The position numbers and the translations under genes were made by a program. The notes beneath the pieces were generated by a model. It worked only from the letters and a program-made list of their open reading frames with translations, searched no databases and was not told the origin of the DNA. Below, in pieces: positions 11,128 through 22,092 of a stretch of 64,000 nt of DNA. This DNA comes from Platanthera guangdongensis (taxonomy: Eukaryota; Streptophyta; Magnoliopsida; Asparagales; Orchidaceae), in the NCBI GenBank assembly GCA_039583875.1, contig CM077160.1:107957530-108021529 (forward strand), read 5' to 3'. The first letter of the stretch is position 1, and the number at the start of each line of letters is the position of its first letter.

Positions 11128-12858
11128 ATGGCCCAAAACAAAGATTATGCTAGCACCAGACCACCAGTGTGCAATCTATCCAAGTTTGCACTTTGGAAGG
11201 CAAAGATTAGACTCTACATGAATTCTATTGATTAGGACATTTTTAATTCTGTTTTGACAGTGTGTCCAAGACCTCTAGAGAACACAAGTACAAGTGCTGT
11301 TCCACCTCCCTCAGGAACAGATGCTGACATCAAGAAATGGAAAGTTGCAGATGCAAAAGCTATGAACATTCTAGCCCAGACTATGTCTGATGAAATTTTC
11401 CAAAAGGTAGCTGAATGCAACTCAGCAAAGCAAATCTGGGATAAGCTAACTGAAATAGTCTCAGTATCAGCTGATGAAAGAAAAGACAGAAGATCCCACC
11501 TCATATCCCAATATGAGAATTTCAAGAAAGGAGAAGCTGAGTCAGTAGCTGAAATGTATAACAGACTCAGTCTGATAGTCAATGAGCTGAAAACTTTGGA
11601 TAAAGAGATCTCATTGACTGAGCTAAATGACAAAATCCTAATGTGCTTCCCAAGCACTTGGGACTCAAGGATCTGGCCAATCAAGGATACCAGAAGTCTC
11701 AATGAGATCACCACAGAAGCTCTCTTGGGCAAGCTCAAGTCTTATGAGCTGCTCATCAAAAATAGAGAAGAAGAGCAGAAGGCTGCCTCACCAGCCACAA
11801 GAAAGGAAAAGCCAATAGCTTTCAAAGCCACTGAAGATCAGTCTGAAGACAAAATCCCAGGCAATGATGAGCTGCTTAGTCTACTGCCCAAAAGATTTTA
11901 CAAAATGGCCAGAAAGGACTTCAGGAAGAGATCATACAAAGAACATGACAAGCCAAGGTATGATAAATCAAATAATAAAGAAATTATTTGCTTTGGTTGC
12001 AGGAAACCAGACCACATTGTGCCTGACTGTCCAGAGAACAAAAACAAGGACAAAAAGGACAAGAAAGAAAGAAGAAAAGACAAGGACTTCAAGAAGAATA
12101 GCAATGGCAAACCCTCCTCAAGTAAGAACAAACACACAAGGAAGGGATTTGTTGCTGAATCTTGGAGTGAGACAGAAGAAGAATCAGAAACTTCTTCCAG
12201 CTCAAGTGATGATGAGGATGATGCTGAAGAGAAGGAATTCTGCATGATGGCTATCAATGCCTTACAACATAATTCTGATGCAGAAGAGTCTGAATCTGAA
12301 TCAGAGACTCAACCTGAAGAGGATCAGGTAATAGACTCTTTTGATTTCAATTCTGAGGACTTTAAGTATGAATTTAAAGCACTATGTTTAGACCTATTAA
12401 AATCTGAGAAGGAAATCATTTCTCTCAGAAATCAATTGTCTGAACACAGTACCTTAAAATCAGAAAACCTCAAACTCTCTGAGGAGTTGGAGTGCTGTAG
12501 GGAGCAGATAGCTTCACTGAAAAGTGAGCTGTCAGAGACCAAGAAGCTTGAAGAATCCCTCAATGGGAGAAGCATAAAGCTAATGGACATCACAAGCACA
12601 GTGAACTCTAGATTCAATAGTACACTGGGCTTGGGTGCTTCATCCAGCCAACCTATAGTTCTAACAACCCTAATTAAGTTTATTTCTAATAAAGGGAAGG
12701 GAGTTGTAGAGGTAGCTAGGAAAAATTCTGACTTACCCAAGAAAACCAAGGTTCAACAGAAATCGTCGAACGGAGCTAGACGATCGCCGAACGCAGATCG
12801 ACGATCTCAGGCAAAATCGTCGAACTCAGGTCAACGATCTCTAATTCCTGAACTCTGA
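11128..12858 (+). pseudogene. gag: Copia gag, element 3 (one early stop)
   Basis: Starts MAQNKDYASTRPPV at 11128, matching the gag start of element 4. A UBN2-type capsid region covers about residues 20-220 (AKQIWDKLTEIV, RSHLISQYENFKKGE). Then come a basic linker, the zinc knuckle CFGCRKPDHIVPDC (about 11990-12030), a Lys-rich run, a Ser/Glu/Asp-rich region and a heptad-like coiled coil (about 12360-12600). One TAG at 11233-11235 replaces the Glu found in element 4; otherwise the frame is open to TGA at 12856. The last part overlaps a CpG palindrome block, so the protein tail there is dictated by the repeat. Confidence 0.88.
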
Positions 12859-12936
12859 CACAGTCGACCGTCGAACAGAGCTCGACGATCTGACCCAAGA
12901 TCGTCGAACGCAGCTCAACGATCGTTGAGCAGAGAT
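12761..12936. repeat. Palindrome block between gag and protease, element 3
   Basis: Several copies of ATCGTCGAAC...GACGATC-type inverted repeats, of the same kind as in the LTR U3. The block lies over the gag stop and the gag-pol boundary. Element 4 has a related block at 29049-29160, at the same place. Confidence 0.85.
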
Positions 12937-14802
12937 CAGAAATTTGAAAACTTCTTCAAGGGTAAATCAAATTCAAATCCTAGGGGTCATTTATCCAGAT
13001 TTAACCCTTATACTGAATGGATAATACCTCCAAGAAGATATCATCCTGAAGGTTATAAGAGTCAACCAGGGATGTCATTTATTTCTGAATTTAAAGGTTA
13101 TCAACCTAGGCCCAAGGTAAACTGGGTCAAAAATAAATAAATTGCTTATGTGCAGGTGAAGACCTATCCAACATCAAACCAGCAATGGTATCTGGATAGT
13201 GGGTGCTCAAAGCACATGACAGGAAACAAGGACAACCTCACATCCTTTAAAGTCAAGCTTGGACCCAAAGTCATATTTGGCGATTCAAACTTTGGATTAA
13301 CAAAAGGATATTAAGCAGTCCAAATTGGGACAGTCACATTCAAGAAAGTAGCCTATGTGGAAGGACTGAAGCACAATTTAATCAGCATCAGTCAGTTATG
13401 TGATGAAGGCTACCAGGTGACTTTCAGCAAATCCTTATGCAGGATCCAATCAGAGGACAACACAACTGTGTTGACAGGTAAAAGGAAATGTAACATCTAT
13501 TTAGTAGACTTTCTTTCAACTAAAGTAGATATTTGCCTGTTTAATTCTGTTAGTATACCTAATGTTTTATGACATAAGAGACTAGGGCATATAAACCTTA
13601 GAACCATTGCTAGGCTATCCAAGGACAACCTTGTTAGAAGACTACCTTCTGGCCCCTATAAGAAGGAAGGACTCTACAGGGCTTGTCAATTAGGCAAGCA
13701 AACTAAAAATAATTTCAAGTCACTTAATAAGAGTGATTCACCTAGGATTTTGTATCTGTTACACATGGATCTTTTTGGACCCATTACAGTACAAAGCTTA
13801 GAAGGGAAATCTTACACTTTAGTAGTTGTAGATAACTTCTTTAGATTCACATGGGTGTTCTTTCTGAGGAAGAAGTCTGATGACTTTAAGTGTTTGACAG
13901 AGTTTCTCAAATGCATACAGACTGAGTTCAATACTCACATTGCCCTGATCAGAAGTGATCATGGGACAGAGTTTGATTCTCTTCTCATGCAAGAGTTCTG
14001 TCAGAGTGAAGGGATCAAGAATACTTTCTCAGCTCCTAGAACTCCTCAACAAAATGGGGTAGCTGAAAGGAAAAATAGAACCCTTATTGAATCTGCCACT
14101 ACATTATTGTCAGATGCTCACCTTCCTCTATCTTTTTGGGTAGAGGCAGTGCACACCTCCAACTATGTGCTGAACAGAAGTTTAATACATAAACTGAAGG
14201 GCAAGACTCCCTATGAATTACTCAAAGGGAAGAAACCTAAAGTAGATTATTTTAGAATTTTTGGTTGTATTTGTTACATACACAATAATGACAAGAAGTA
14301 TTTAGCAAAATTTCAAGGTAAAGCTGATGAATGAGTGTTTCTGGGATACTCCATGATCAGTAAGGCTTATAGGGTTTATAATTAATCAACTCTTAAAATT
14401 GAAGAATCTGTTCACATATCTTTTGATGAAACTAACATGTCTTTCAAGGAGAAGAACACTTCTACCATAGAACCTTTGCAGGTACATTCTCTTGCTGAAG
14501 ACTTGGACAGATTACAAATCATTCAAAAAGAGGAAAATAGTGAAGATGAAGAAGACATTCAACATCATGAAGAGAAACCTCTTGAAGAGCCAGTTGTTGT
14601 ACCACAAGAGGAAACAACAATAGAGGTTGGTGAACAATCAACACCCCCTGTTGATTTAGTAACATCAAGAGACCATCCAATTTCCCAAGTAATTGAAGAC
14701 ATCTCAGCTGGTGTGCAAACCAGAAATCAGGTCAACCAAAACCTGTTGCACACTTGCTTCCTATCTAAAATTGAACCTCAATCCATTCAAGATGCAGAGT
14801 AA
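12859..14802 (+). pseudogene. pol: Copia protease and integrase, element 3 (broken)
   Basis: Same frame as gag. The protease active site WYLDSGCSKHMTG lies near 13182, with catalytic Asp-Ser-Gly intact. The pre-integrase zinc region (RLGH to ACQLGK, 13580-13700) has lost the first cysteine of its CXXC. The integrase core at 13750-14334 keeps all three acidic residues: HMDLFGPI, IRSDHGTEF and NGVAERKN. It ends with an acidic linker before reverse transcriptase. Stops: TAA 13138, TAA 13312, TGA 13570 (Trp expected), TGA 14332, TAA 14383 and TAA 14800. With fewer stops than most neighbours, this is the best-preserved integrase in the window. Confidence 0.88.
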
Positions 14803-16308
14803 GATCCACACTGGATCATTGCAATGCAAGAAGAGTTGCATCAATTTGAAAGGAACAAAGTTTGGGAACTAGTACCAAGGCCTAAGGATCACTCCATTGT
14901 TGGAACAAAGTGGGTGTTCAGAAACAAATTGGATGATCAAGGAGTCATTGTAAGGAACAATGCAAGGCTAGTTGCTCAAGGGTACTCTCAAGAAGAAGAC
15001 ATAGATTATGACCAGACTTTTGCACCAGTTGCAAGGTTGGAGGCTATTAGAATCTTCTTAGCATACACAGCACACAAAAGCTTCAAAGTATACCAGATGG
15101 ATGTAAAAAGTGCTTTTTTCAATGGGGACATCAAAGAAGAAGTCTATGTTAGACAACCTCCAGGTTTTATCTCTCCATCTCATCTTGATTATGTTTTTAA
15201 ATTGAATAAAGCATTATATGGTCTCAAGCAAGCTCCTAGAGCATGGTATGAGACCCTAGTATGCTTTCTCCTAAAAAATGAGTTTATAAGGGGTAGAGTA
15301 GACCAAACTCTTTTTATTAGAACCCATAAGTCCCATACCCTACTAGTACAGATTTATGTAGATGATATTATCTTTGGTTCTACTGATTCAAATTTGTGCA
15401 GAAGGTTTTCCAATCTAATGCATTCTAAATTTGAAATGAGTAGCATGAGTGAGCTATCATTCTTTCTAGGATTGCAAATCAAGCAACATGCTGAAGACAT
15501 ATTTATTTCTCAAACCAAGTATGCAAAAGAATTGGTTAAGAAATTTGGTATGTCTGAAGCATCATGCATGAAAACACCTATACCTACTAATGTTGTATTG
15601 GATGCTGATGAACATGGGAAACCTGTTGATCAGACAACATATAGAGCAATGATTGGCTCTTTATTGTACCTTACAGCCAGTAGACCTGACATAATGTTTG
15701 CTACATGCATATGTGCTAGATTTCAAGTGAACCCTAGAGAGTCACACCTAACCTTAGTAAAAAGGATTCTCAGGTATGTAAAAAGTTGTCCAAATATAGG
15801 TCTCTGGTATCCAAAAGATTCAGCATTTGATTTAGCTGGATTTTCTGATGCTGATTATGCTGGATGCAGAATTGACAGGAAAAGCATCAGTGGAACTTGT
15901 CAGTTTCTTGGTGACAGACTTGTCTCTTCGTTTTGCAAGAAACAAACATCTGTGTCAACTTCAACTGCTGAAGCTGAATATATGGCTGTAGGTAGTTGTT
16001 GTTCACAAATCTTGTGGATTCAAAACCAACTCCTAGACTATGGCTACAACTTAGAGAAGTCTAAAATCTTTTGTGATAATACCAGTGCTATTTCTATAGC
16101 TCAAAATCCAGTCCTCCATAGTAGGACAAAACACATAGAAATTAGGCATCACATTTTAAGGTATAATGTTGAGAAAAATAAAATTGAACTTCAATATATC
16201 CCAACTGATTTGCAAAGGGGAGATATTTTCACCAAACCCTTGGATGAAAAGAAACACACCTTTTTCCTGAATCAGTTAGGAATGTTAGATGGAGGAAGTC
16301 TAAAATAA
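14803..16308 (+). CDS. pol: Copia reverse transcriptase/RNase H, open part of element 3 pol
   Basis: An uninterrupted 494-codon frame from 14824. It has the copia signatures [24 protein letters not shown] and [12 protein letters not shown], the catalytic box [11 protein letters not shown] (about 15355), FFLGLQIKQ, and the RNase H blocks [23 protein letters not shown] and [12 protein letters not shown] through to [12 protein letters not shown]. All catalytic acidic residues are visible. It is the 3' half of a Gag-Pol frame; the ATG at 14824 is internal and probably not used. Upstream stops would prevent normal translation. Confidence 0.85.
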   Translation, partial: DPHWIIAMQEELHQFERNKVWELVPRPKDHSIVGTKWVFRNKLDDQGVIVRNNARLVAQGYSQEEDIDYDQTFAPVARLEAIRIFLAYTAHKSFKVYQMDVKSAFFNGDIKEEVYVRQPPGFISPSHLDYVFKLNKALYGLKQAPRAWYETLVCFLLKNEFIRGRVDQTLFIRTHKSHTLLVQIYVDDIIFGSTDSNLCRRFSNLMHSKFEMSSMSELSFFLGLQIKQHAEDIFISQTKYAKELVKKFGMSEASCMKTPIPTNVVLDADEHGKPVDQTTYRAMIGSLLYLTASRPDIMFATCICARFQVNPRESHLTLVKRILRYVKSCPNIGLWYPKDSAFDLAGFSDADYAGCRIDRKSISGTCQFLGDRLVSSFCKKQTSVSTSTAEAEYMAVGSCCSQILWIQNQLLDYGYNLEKSKIFCDNTSAISIAQNPVLHSRTKHIEIRHHILRYNVEKNKIELQYIPTDLQRGDIFTKPLDEKKHTFFLNQLGMLDGGSLK

Positions 16309-16788
16309 GTTCCAAGATTTTAAAACTCTAAAAAATGACCAAGACTAGGCAAACATCTTAATTTTTCTAGTGTATAGAGTGTTTCTGGTCTCTGAACTGC
16401 GCTCGACGATTTTCCCCCAGAACGTCGAACGGAGATCGACGCTTTCCGAAATCGTCGACCAGAGTTAGTGTTCAACTATCTCTCTAGGTCAGCGATCGTC
16501 GAACGAATCTCGACGATTTTGTTTTCTGAACTATCGTCGAACGGAGCTCGACGCTCTCCAATATCGTCGACCGGAGATCGACGATGTTGATGACCTTTCA
16601 GTTTCCTTTAGGAGCCCCGATCGTCGAACTGAGTTCAACGATCTTTCCTTTTCTGCGTCGAACCCTAATATAAAACTCTTTTTTCGGCCGTCGTTCTCCC
16701 TTGCGCTTTCATACTTTCTGCAAAAATTCTCTTTCCCTCCAAACTTCTCTACACTTGGTCGTTTGTTTGTTGATTTTTGCAGGAAACA
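16309..16788 (+). other. Gap between pol and extra ORF, with palindromes, element 3
   Basis: Stops in the gag-pol frame make direct read-through from pol into the extra ORF unlikely. 16397-16664 holds at least ten TCGTCGA or TCGACGA half-sites arranged as inverted repeats around GGAGCTC or GGAGATC. The last 60 bp are pyrimidine-rich and end TTTTTGCAG (16774-16782), a good splice-acceptor shape, six bases before the ATG at 16789. Confidence 0.75.
16780..16782 (+). promoter_or_regulatory. Candidate 3' splice site before the extra ORF, element 3
   Basis: A pyrimidine-rich run, then TTTTTGCAG followed by GAAACA and ATGG. Element 4 has TTTTGCAG, seven bases and ATGG at the same place. Conservation between two diverged copies suggests the extra ORF is made from a spliced transcript. 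The donor cannot be assigned by eye. Confidence 0.5.
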
Positions 16789-19700
16789 ATGGCCGTCTCA
16801 GTTGCAGTCCTGGCCGCCATGAAATTTGATGCAGGATTTGATATAGATATGGACTCTTTCAATAACAGTGATTAGATTTTCCAAGACATTCTAGAACTTT
16901 TCAAGGAGCAAAAGCTAGTTACTATAATGTCCACCAGAATCAAATTGCCTGCTGATGAAATAAAGGAATGGGTATATACTACCCACAACCTGGATCAAAA
17001 TACAGTTGTTGGAACAATTTCTGGAACCCAGGTACCTCTGACACCTACTATTCTGACAGAGATTTTTGGATTAAATTCTGTAGAGGACTCTGCTGAGATG
17101 TCTGAAGAAGAATTTTCTACTATGCTTGATAGAATGGGTCATTCTGATGCAAACCCTAGCAAGCTGCTGAAAAAGAATTTATTTGTGGAATACCGATTTT
17201 TGGCTGATGTTGTAGGAAAAGTTCTGTTGGCCAAGCACTCAGCCCATGATACCATCTCCAGGTATCAGCTATGCTTGATGGGTGCTCTAGTGGATAAGAA
17301 ACAACTGAATTGGGGAGAAGTATTCTTTGACTTGATTAAGAAGAAAATCAACAAGAATTTTGTGAATTATGGAAGGATATTAGGGCTATTTCTTCAAAAT
17401 AGATGCCCTGCCCTGCTTGTCTCAAATGGGATGCACATCAATGCCTCTAAGAGGCTCTCCTGTGCCCTGTTTGGCAAATGGGACAGCCAGATAGTGAAGC
17501 CCAGCAGACCCTCTGCATCTACCACTTCAGGCACAAGGGCTGTTGCAGTCTCTTCCCCTCCAGTCTCTGCCCCTGCAGAAGACTTGCCTAGATCTTCTTC
17601 TCCTCCTTCACCTCTTATTTCATCTCCACCAGTCACCTCCACCATTCAAATTTCCTCCACAATCATTATTTCAACCCCATCTCCAACTTCAATTTCTCCA
17701 CCTCCACCTCTCACAGAAGAACTCTTCCATCCTCTACATCACTACCCATATCAGGAAATTGATTCATCATCTCAACTTCCATCTTTCACACTTCTGGATG
17801 ATTCCTTTATGGATGATTCCCCTTCATCCCCTCCTGATCAACCCTCTTCATCCACATCATACCAACAGTTACTTCAAGATATCATTACACAACCCTCCTT
17901 CACACCCTCTATTTCCACTCCATTATCTTCCATTTCAACAATCCCCTTATCTCAACCTTCATTTCCACCATCCACCAGCTCTCCACCAACATCTCCAGCT
18001 GCTCCACCTTCAGTCCCTACCTCTGCTCAAATCCCTATTGAGCATGTAGATATTCCAGCCTTAGCAGACAGACTTTATGAGCTGATAGCTCCCAGGCTAT
18101 CCCTCTTGTTGGAGACCTCCTTGGCTCCACTTTTAAAGTCAGTTGCAGACCTGTCTGCCAGGCTCTCCTCCCTCTTTCCTCCTCAGGAAATCCCTTCATC
18201 TGGGTGCCTTGATCTAGTCCTGACTGAATCTAGGCAGGGGGAGATGCCTCATGAAGTGGTTAGATTGCCTGCTGCTGCTGTTACCTCAGTTCAAGCTCAA
18301 GCCTCAACACCACAAGTTGCAATTTTCTCAGTGGACCTCATGTCACTTTTATCAGATTTTGATTATATATTTCAGCTGTCTTCCAGAGCATAATGCAGTC
18401 CAGCCATCAAAAGATCTGTCTAAGGCCATTGTGCCCTTTTCTAGCTGTGCACCAGTCTCATTAATTCTTTTATAAAGTCCCTTTCTGCTGCTTCCCCTGC
18501 TGTTTCTGTTGCTGCTGCTCCTTCAGTCTCTGTTGAAAGTACTGATGCTGCTCCTACTGCTGTAAATGTTGCTGTTTCTGTTAGTTCTGATGTGACTGAT
18601 GTTTTAATTTCTGAGGATATGCAGACAGAGGCATTTGACCTTAAGCCTACTGTTATTGCTGATGATATTTCTGTTGCTGAAATGATTGTATCTGAAAGTG
18701 TTGTATCTGAATCTGCTGTATCTACTGCTGTATCTACTGCTGCTGCCACAACCTCTTCTGCCAGTGTTGCTTCTACTCCTCCTTCCGCTGTTGCTGTTAC
18801 CAGTGCTGCCACTACTGTTTCTCCTGCTCAATCACAACAACAGAAAGACTATCTCAAAAGGATTGATGCAATGTATGATGAACAAAGCTCAGAAAGTGAT
18901 CAGTTCAGAACTGATTCAGATGATTCTTCTGCTACTATAGCAAGGAAAAGAAAAGCAAGAAACAAGGCAATGAAAAGAGTTCCTCCAGCTAAAGTCAAAG
19001 ACACAAATGACATTCCCTACTACATATTGCATAACTGCCCAATTACAGAACACTGGATGCAATATTCCAAGAATCAACTAAAGGCTATGAAAAAGAAGAG
19101 AAGGTATGAGAAAGGTTCCTCTCAGTTCCATCATCCTCCTCCATCTCCTCCCTCACCTGATGCAGGTGCAGGTGGAAGCTCTGCTGTTCAACCCTCTGCC
19201 AGAAGCCAAACCCCTTATCAGCCTCAAGGAAGATCTCAACATAGGGGAAGCCAATCCAGAGGCTATCAGTCAAGGAGAGGAAGCTATAGAGGAAACCAAA
19301 GAGAATTCCAAGTCTACTCAAAAGGCTATTCCAGGCAACATCCTTACTCAAGGGAAGGACCAGGTCCATCTGATACTACTTCAGGTCCATTTTCTTACAA
19401 GCTTAAAGAGTTAGTCTCATCTAGAACTCCTCCAGACAATCCCTCAAACAGATATGAGCCTCCAGTTCCCTTTGAGGATCCAGAGAACAATCCAACTTCC
19501 TAGACATCTAGGATGAATGAATTAGCTGCTTTGGATCAGATTAAGAAAGCCAGAGAGCAAGGCAAAAACACCTCCAGCATTACTACTTTATCTGAACAAA
19601 GGAAAAAGGAACTGGAAAGATACTCCTCCAGCAAGTTTTTTTGATTCTGAAAGCTACATGAAGCTGCACCCCGAAGCTGTAGTACCAAGGCCAAAACAAC

Positions 19701-19798
19701 AAACATCTCTAGGTGCAGTTGATGACAGAAGATCTAAGAAGGAAGCTCTTAATCCAAACAGGGAAATAAAACTTATAAAGAGCAAGGAAAAGGAGTAA
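16789..19798 (+). pseudogene. Extra ORF of copia element 3 (plant-transposon-protein-like, RNA-binding-like tail)
   Basis: About 1000 codons in the env-like position. Residues 1-230 resemble the 'putative plant transposon protein' domain (PF20167-like): IKEWVYTT, VPLTPTILTEIFGL, FLADVVGKVLLAKHSAHD and NYGRILGLFLQ. Then come a Pro/Ser-rich stretch (about 17510-18010), a helical segment (LADRLYELIAPRLSLLLETS), an Ala/Val/Ser repeat region, a basic segment (ARKRKARNKAMKRV) and an Arg/Gly-rich tail (GRSQHRGSQSRGYQSRRGS). No signal peptide or membrane segment is visible, so an envelope role is not supported. Damage: TAG 16873, TAA 18391, two compensating frameshifts (18391-18480), TAG 19501, and a frameshift near 19640. 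Elements 4 and 7 have homologues. Confidence 0.75.
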
Positions 19799-19931
19799 TT
19801 CTGTAAGGTGACAATATATGCTGCTTTATGATATGTCTGAGATAATATCTGTGTTTCTGCAATGTTTTGTTGTTATATTATTGTTTTGTATGTTTATAAT
19901 TTTCCAATTTCTGTAAATAGTAATCCTAACC

Positions 19932-19946
19932 CAAATAGGGGGAGAT
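19932..19946 (+). other. Polypurine tract, element 3
   Basis: AAATAGGGGGAGAT lies directly before the 3' LTR, as expected for the plus-strand primer. Confidence 0.85.
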
Positions 19947-21555
19947 TGTTGGAACACCCTATTACTGATTTGGGTCAGGATCACTATGTCTCTTAGGAAA
20001 CCTGTTTTGACCTCATTGTGTAGATCTAAAGGTCAATTAGAATTGAGTCTAAGGGTTAGTAGTTAGGTTTGGAAGCTGCCCTCAAGACCAGATTTTTCAG
20101 TTTGGAAACTAAGTCATTTCGTCGAGCTCAGTACGACGAATCGTCGAACTCCATTCGACGATCGGTGAGCTCACTTCGACGAATCGTCAAACTCCATTTG
20201 ACGATCTCTGAGCTCAACTTCAACAAGTCGTCGAACTCCATTCGATGATCTTCGAGCTCAGATCGACGATCTTGACTTCAGTTTGGTTCTCAATCTCTGA
20301 GCTCAGTTCGACGATAGTTGAGCTCAGATGGACGGTCTCTATTTCTGTCTAAGTACAAATCTCTGAGCTCAGTTCGACGATAGTGGAGCTCAGTTCGACA
20401 TTTTTCTGAAGAGTTCAACGATTTTCAAGATTCAAATTCATACAGTTGAGGAATTATTGTCAGCATTTAATTCAGAGATCTTGTAGCCGTTTTCATTTAT
20501 TCTGGAGCAAGTTTCAAGAGATTTTCAAGGAATGTTTTATTGGACTTTCCTCCATAAGACAATTGCAATTAAGGAAGTCATGTAATGACAGACCAACGGC
20601 TATCTTGGACAAAGGATCTTCTATTCATAGAAAAATGAATAAAAGACAAGATTTTTTTTTATTCCTGATACAAGTAGAAGAACAAGAAGAAGAACAAGAA
20701 GTTAAAAAAACTCTCTGCAACAACAATTTCTGCAACAGCTCTAAAAACAACAATTACACAGAGAAAGAAAGAGAGTTCCAAACATTCTCAGTCTCAAGAT
20801 TCATACAAGAACACCAACACCAAAAGGTGATCAACAAACTGAAATCTTCAGATCTCTTTTGATTCAAGTGTTCAAGGCCATCATCATTCAAGACTTCAGA
20901 CACCTCACATTTCAGTTGTTGCTGAAATCATCATTTGCTTGGAGATTAATTTTCTAAAGGCCTATCACCCTACTGCAAAGCTTCACTTCCTGAACAACCA
21001 CAGATCTCAGGGGGAGCTTTGACAACATCACTGAATCCACATAGTCTTCTCACTGTGATTGAGAAAAGAAGACTTTCATCACTCTCTCATCCCCACCTCT
21101 GTAAAGGGTTTTTCAAACTCCCTTCAAAAGTTTGTGTGTGGTTTTTGAGCACCTTATCAAAAGCTCATTGGTGGCAAGACACCTGATCAAAAAATCTGGT
21201 TTGGTTTTTGAGCACCTTATCAAAAGCTCATTGGTGCACAGGACACCTGATCAACTCATCCTGCAGTGGATTCCTACCTAGGGTGGTAGAAGAGTCGATA
21301 TACCCAGATTGGTTGGGGAACCACTATAGCTCCTTGTGTCTACTGGTTGCTTGTTTCTCTTTTTGTTTCTGGCTGTGGTTTGTGACTAGGTTGCTTTGTG
21401 ACTAGATTGCTCTATGATCATTCTGTGATTAGATTTACCTTTTATTATTTGCTTCCCTGTTCACATTAGAATACAACAACTGTTGTAACGTTTTTAGCAA
21501 GCACCATACTCTATTCACCCCCTCTAGAGTATATCAGATCTAACTCACACTTTCA
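19947..21555 (+). repeat. 3' LTR of copia element 3 (1609 bp)
   Basis: Pairs with 9381-10993. In the first 340 bp I count about eleven differences, all transitions, many at CpG sites of the inverted repeats; the next 100 bp add two transitions and two transversions. The C-run near the end is shorter than in the 5' copy. Confidence 0.93.
20119..20401. repeat. TCGTCGA/TCGACGA inverted-repeat block, 3' LTR of element 3
   Basis: The copy of the block at 9553-9836. Several half-sites are changed by CpG transitions (for example TCGACGA to TCGATGA). Confidence 0.85.
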
Positions 21556-21560
21556 CTCTT
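21556..21560. other. Target-site duplication CTCTT, right copy
   Basis: Identical to 9376-9380 and directly follows the terminal CA of element 3. Confidence 0.95.
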
Positions 21561-22092
21561 GTTGACGTCATAATGACGTAAGGGGCGTTACGTTAACGTG
21601 GAGTTGACGATGCGTCGCCATTAGTGCGTTTTCGCGTCTATTCGATTGAGTCGGCCAGATTCGTCAATCCTTACCGAAAATGGAAAATTTCAGATTGGAA
21701 AATTAAATTGATTAAATTTTGACATGCTCGTCAAGTTTCGTCGTGATCCAAGCGATATTCGAGCCTCGGCGAATTTCCGAAGTTTTGTAAAATTTATGTT
21801 CGTCGTAGACTTTGAAAATTTATATCTCAAGAACGGCTCGTCGGATTTTGGTTTCGTCTTCGCCGTTGCGTTCGTTGCGTCAGTGTTCGCCTACGGTGTG
21901 AAATTTTATTTAATTCGGCACGCATTTGGGCCTCCGTTTTGATCTCGTATTTACTTGTTCAAAAATATAGAATGTGATTATTTTAATATTAAAGTACTAT
22001 TCAAAAATGAAAAGTACTATTCATTTATATAGTTTGATCAAAAGGGTATTTTTGCAAAAACAATTATTATTCATGCAAATTAATTGTATAAT

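Larger units (their letters stand above)
9381..21555 (+). mobile_element. Complete copia retrotransposon, element 3 (12,175 bp)
   Basis: The only full-length element here: LTRs at 9381-10993 and 19947-21555, a primer site, gag-pol in one frame (11128-16308), a 480-bp gap with palindromes, an extra ORF (16789-19798), a polypurine tract and a CTCTT target duplication. Size, iMet priming, long gag tail and an ORF downstream of pol fit the SIRE/Maximus side of copia. LTR differences noticed by eye are few and nearly all transitions, so the insertion is younger than its host gypsy. Eight in-frame stops in gag-pol mean it cannot move by itself. Confidence 0.92.

Noticed and set aside
17543..18049. 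Leu/His/Pro-rich plus-strand frame
   Set aside because: A shadow of the Pro/Ser-rich linker of the extra ORF in another frame.
16789..19798. Calling the extra ORF an envelope gene
   Set aside because: Position fits SIRE-type env-like ORFs, but no signal peptide, membrane helix or cleavage site is visible in any of the three copies.
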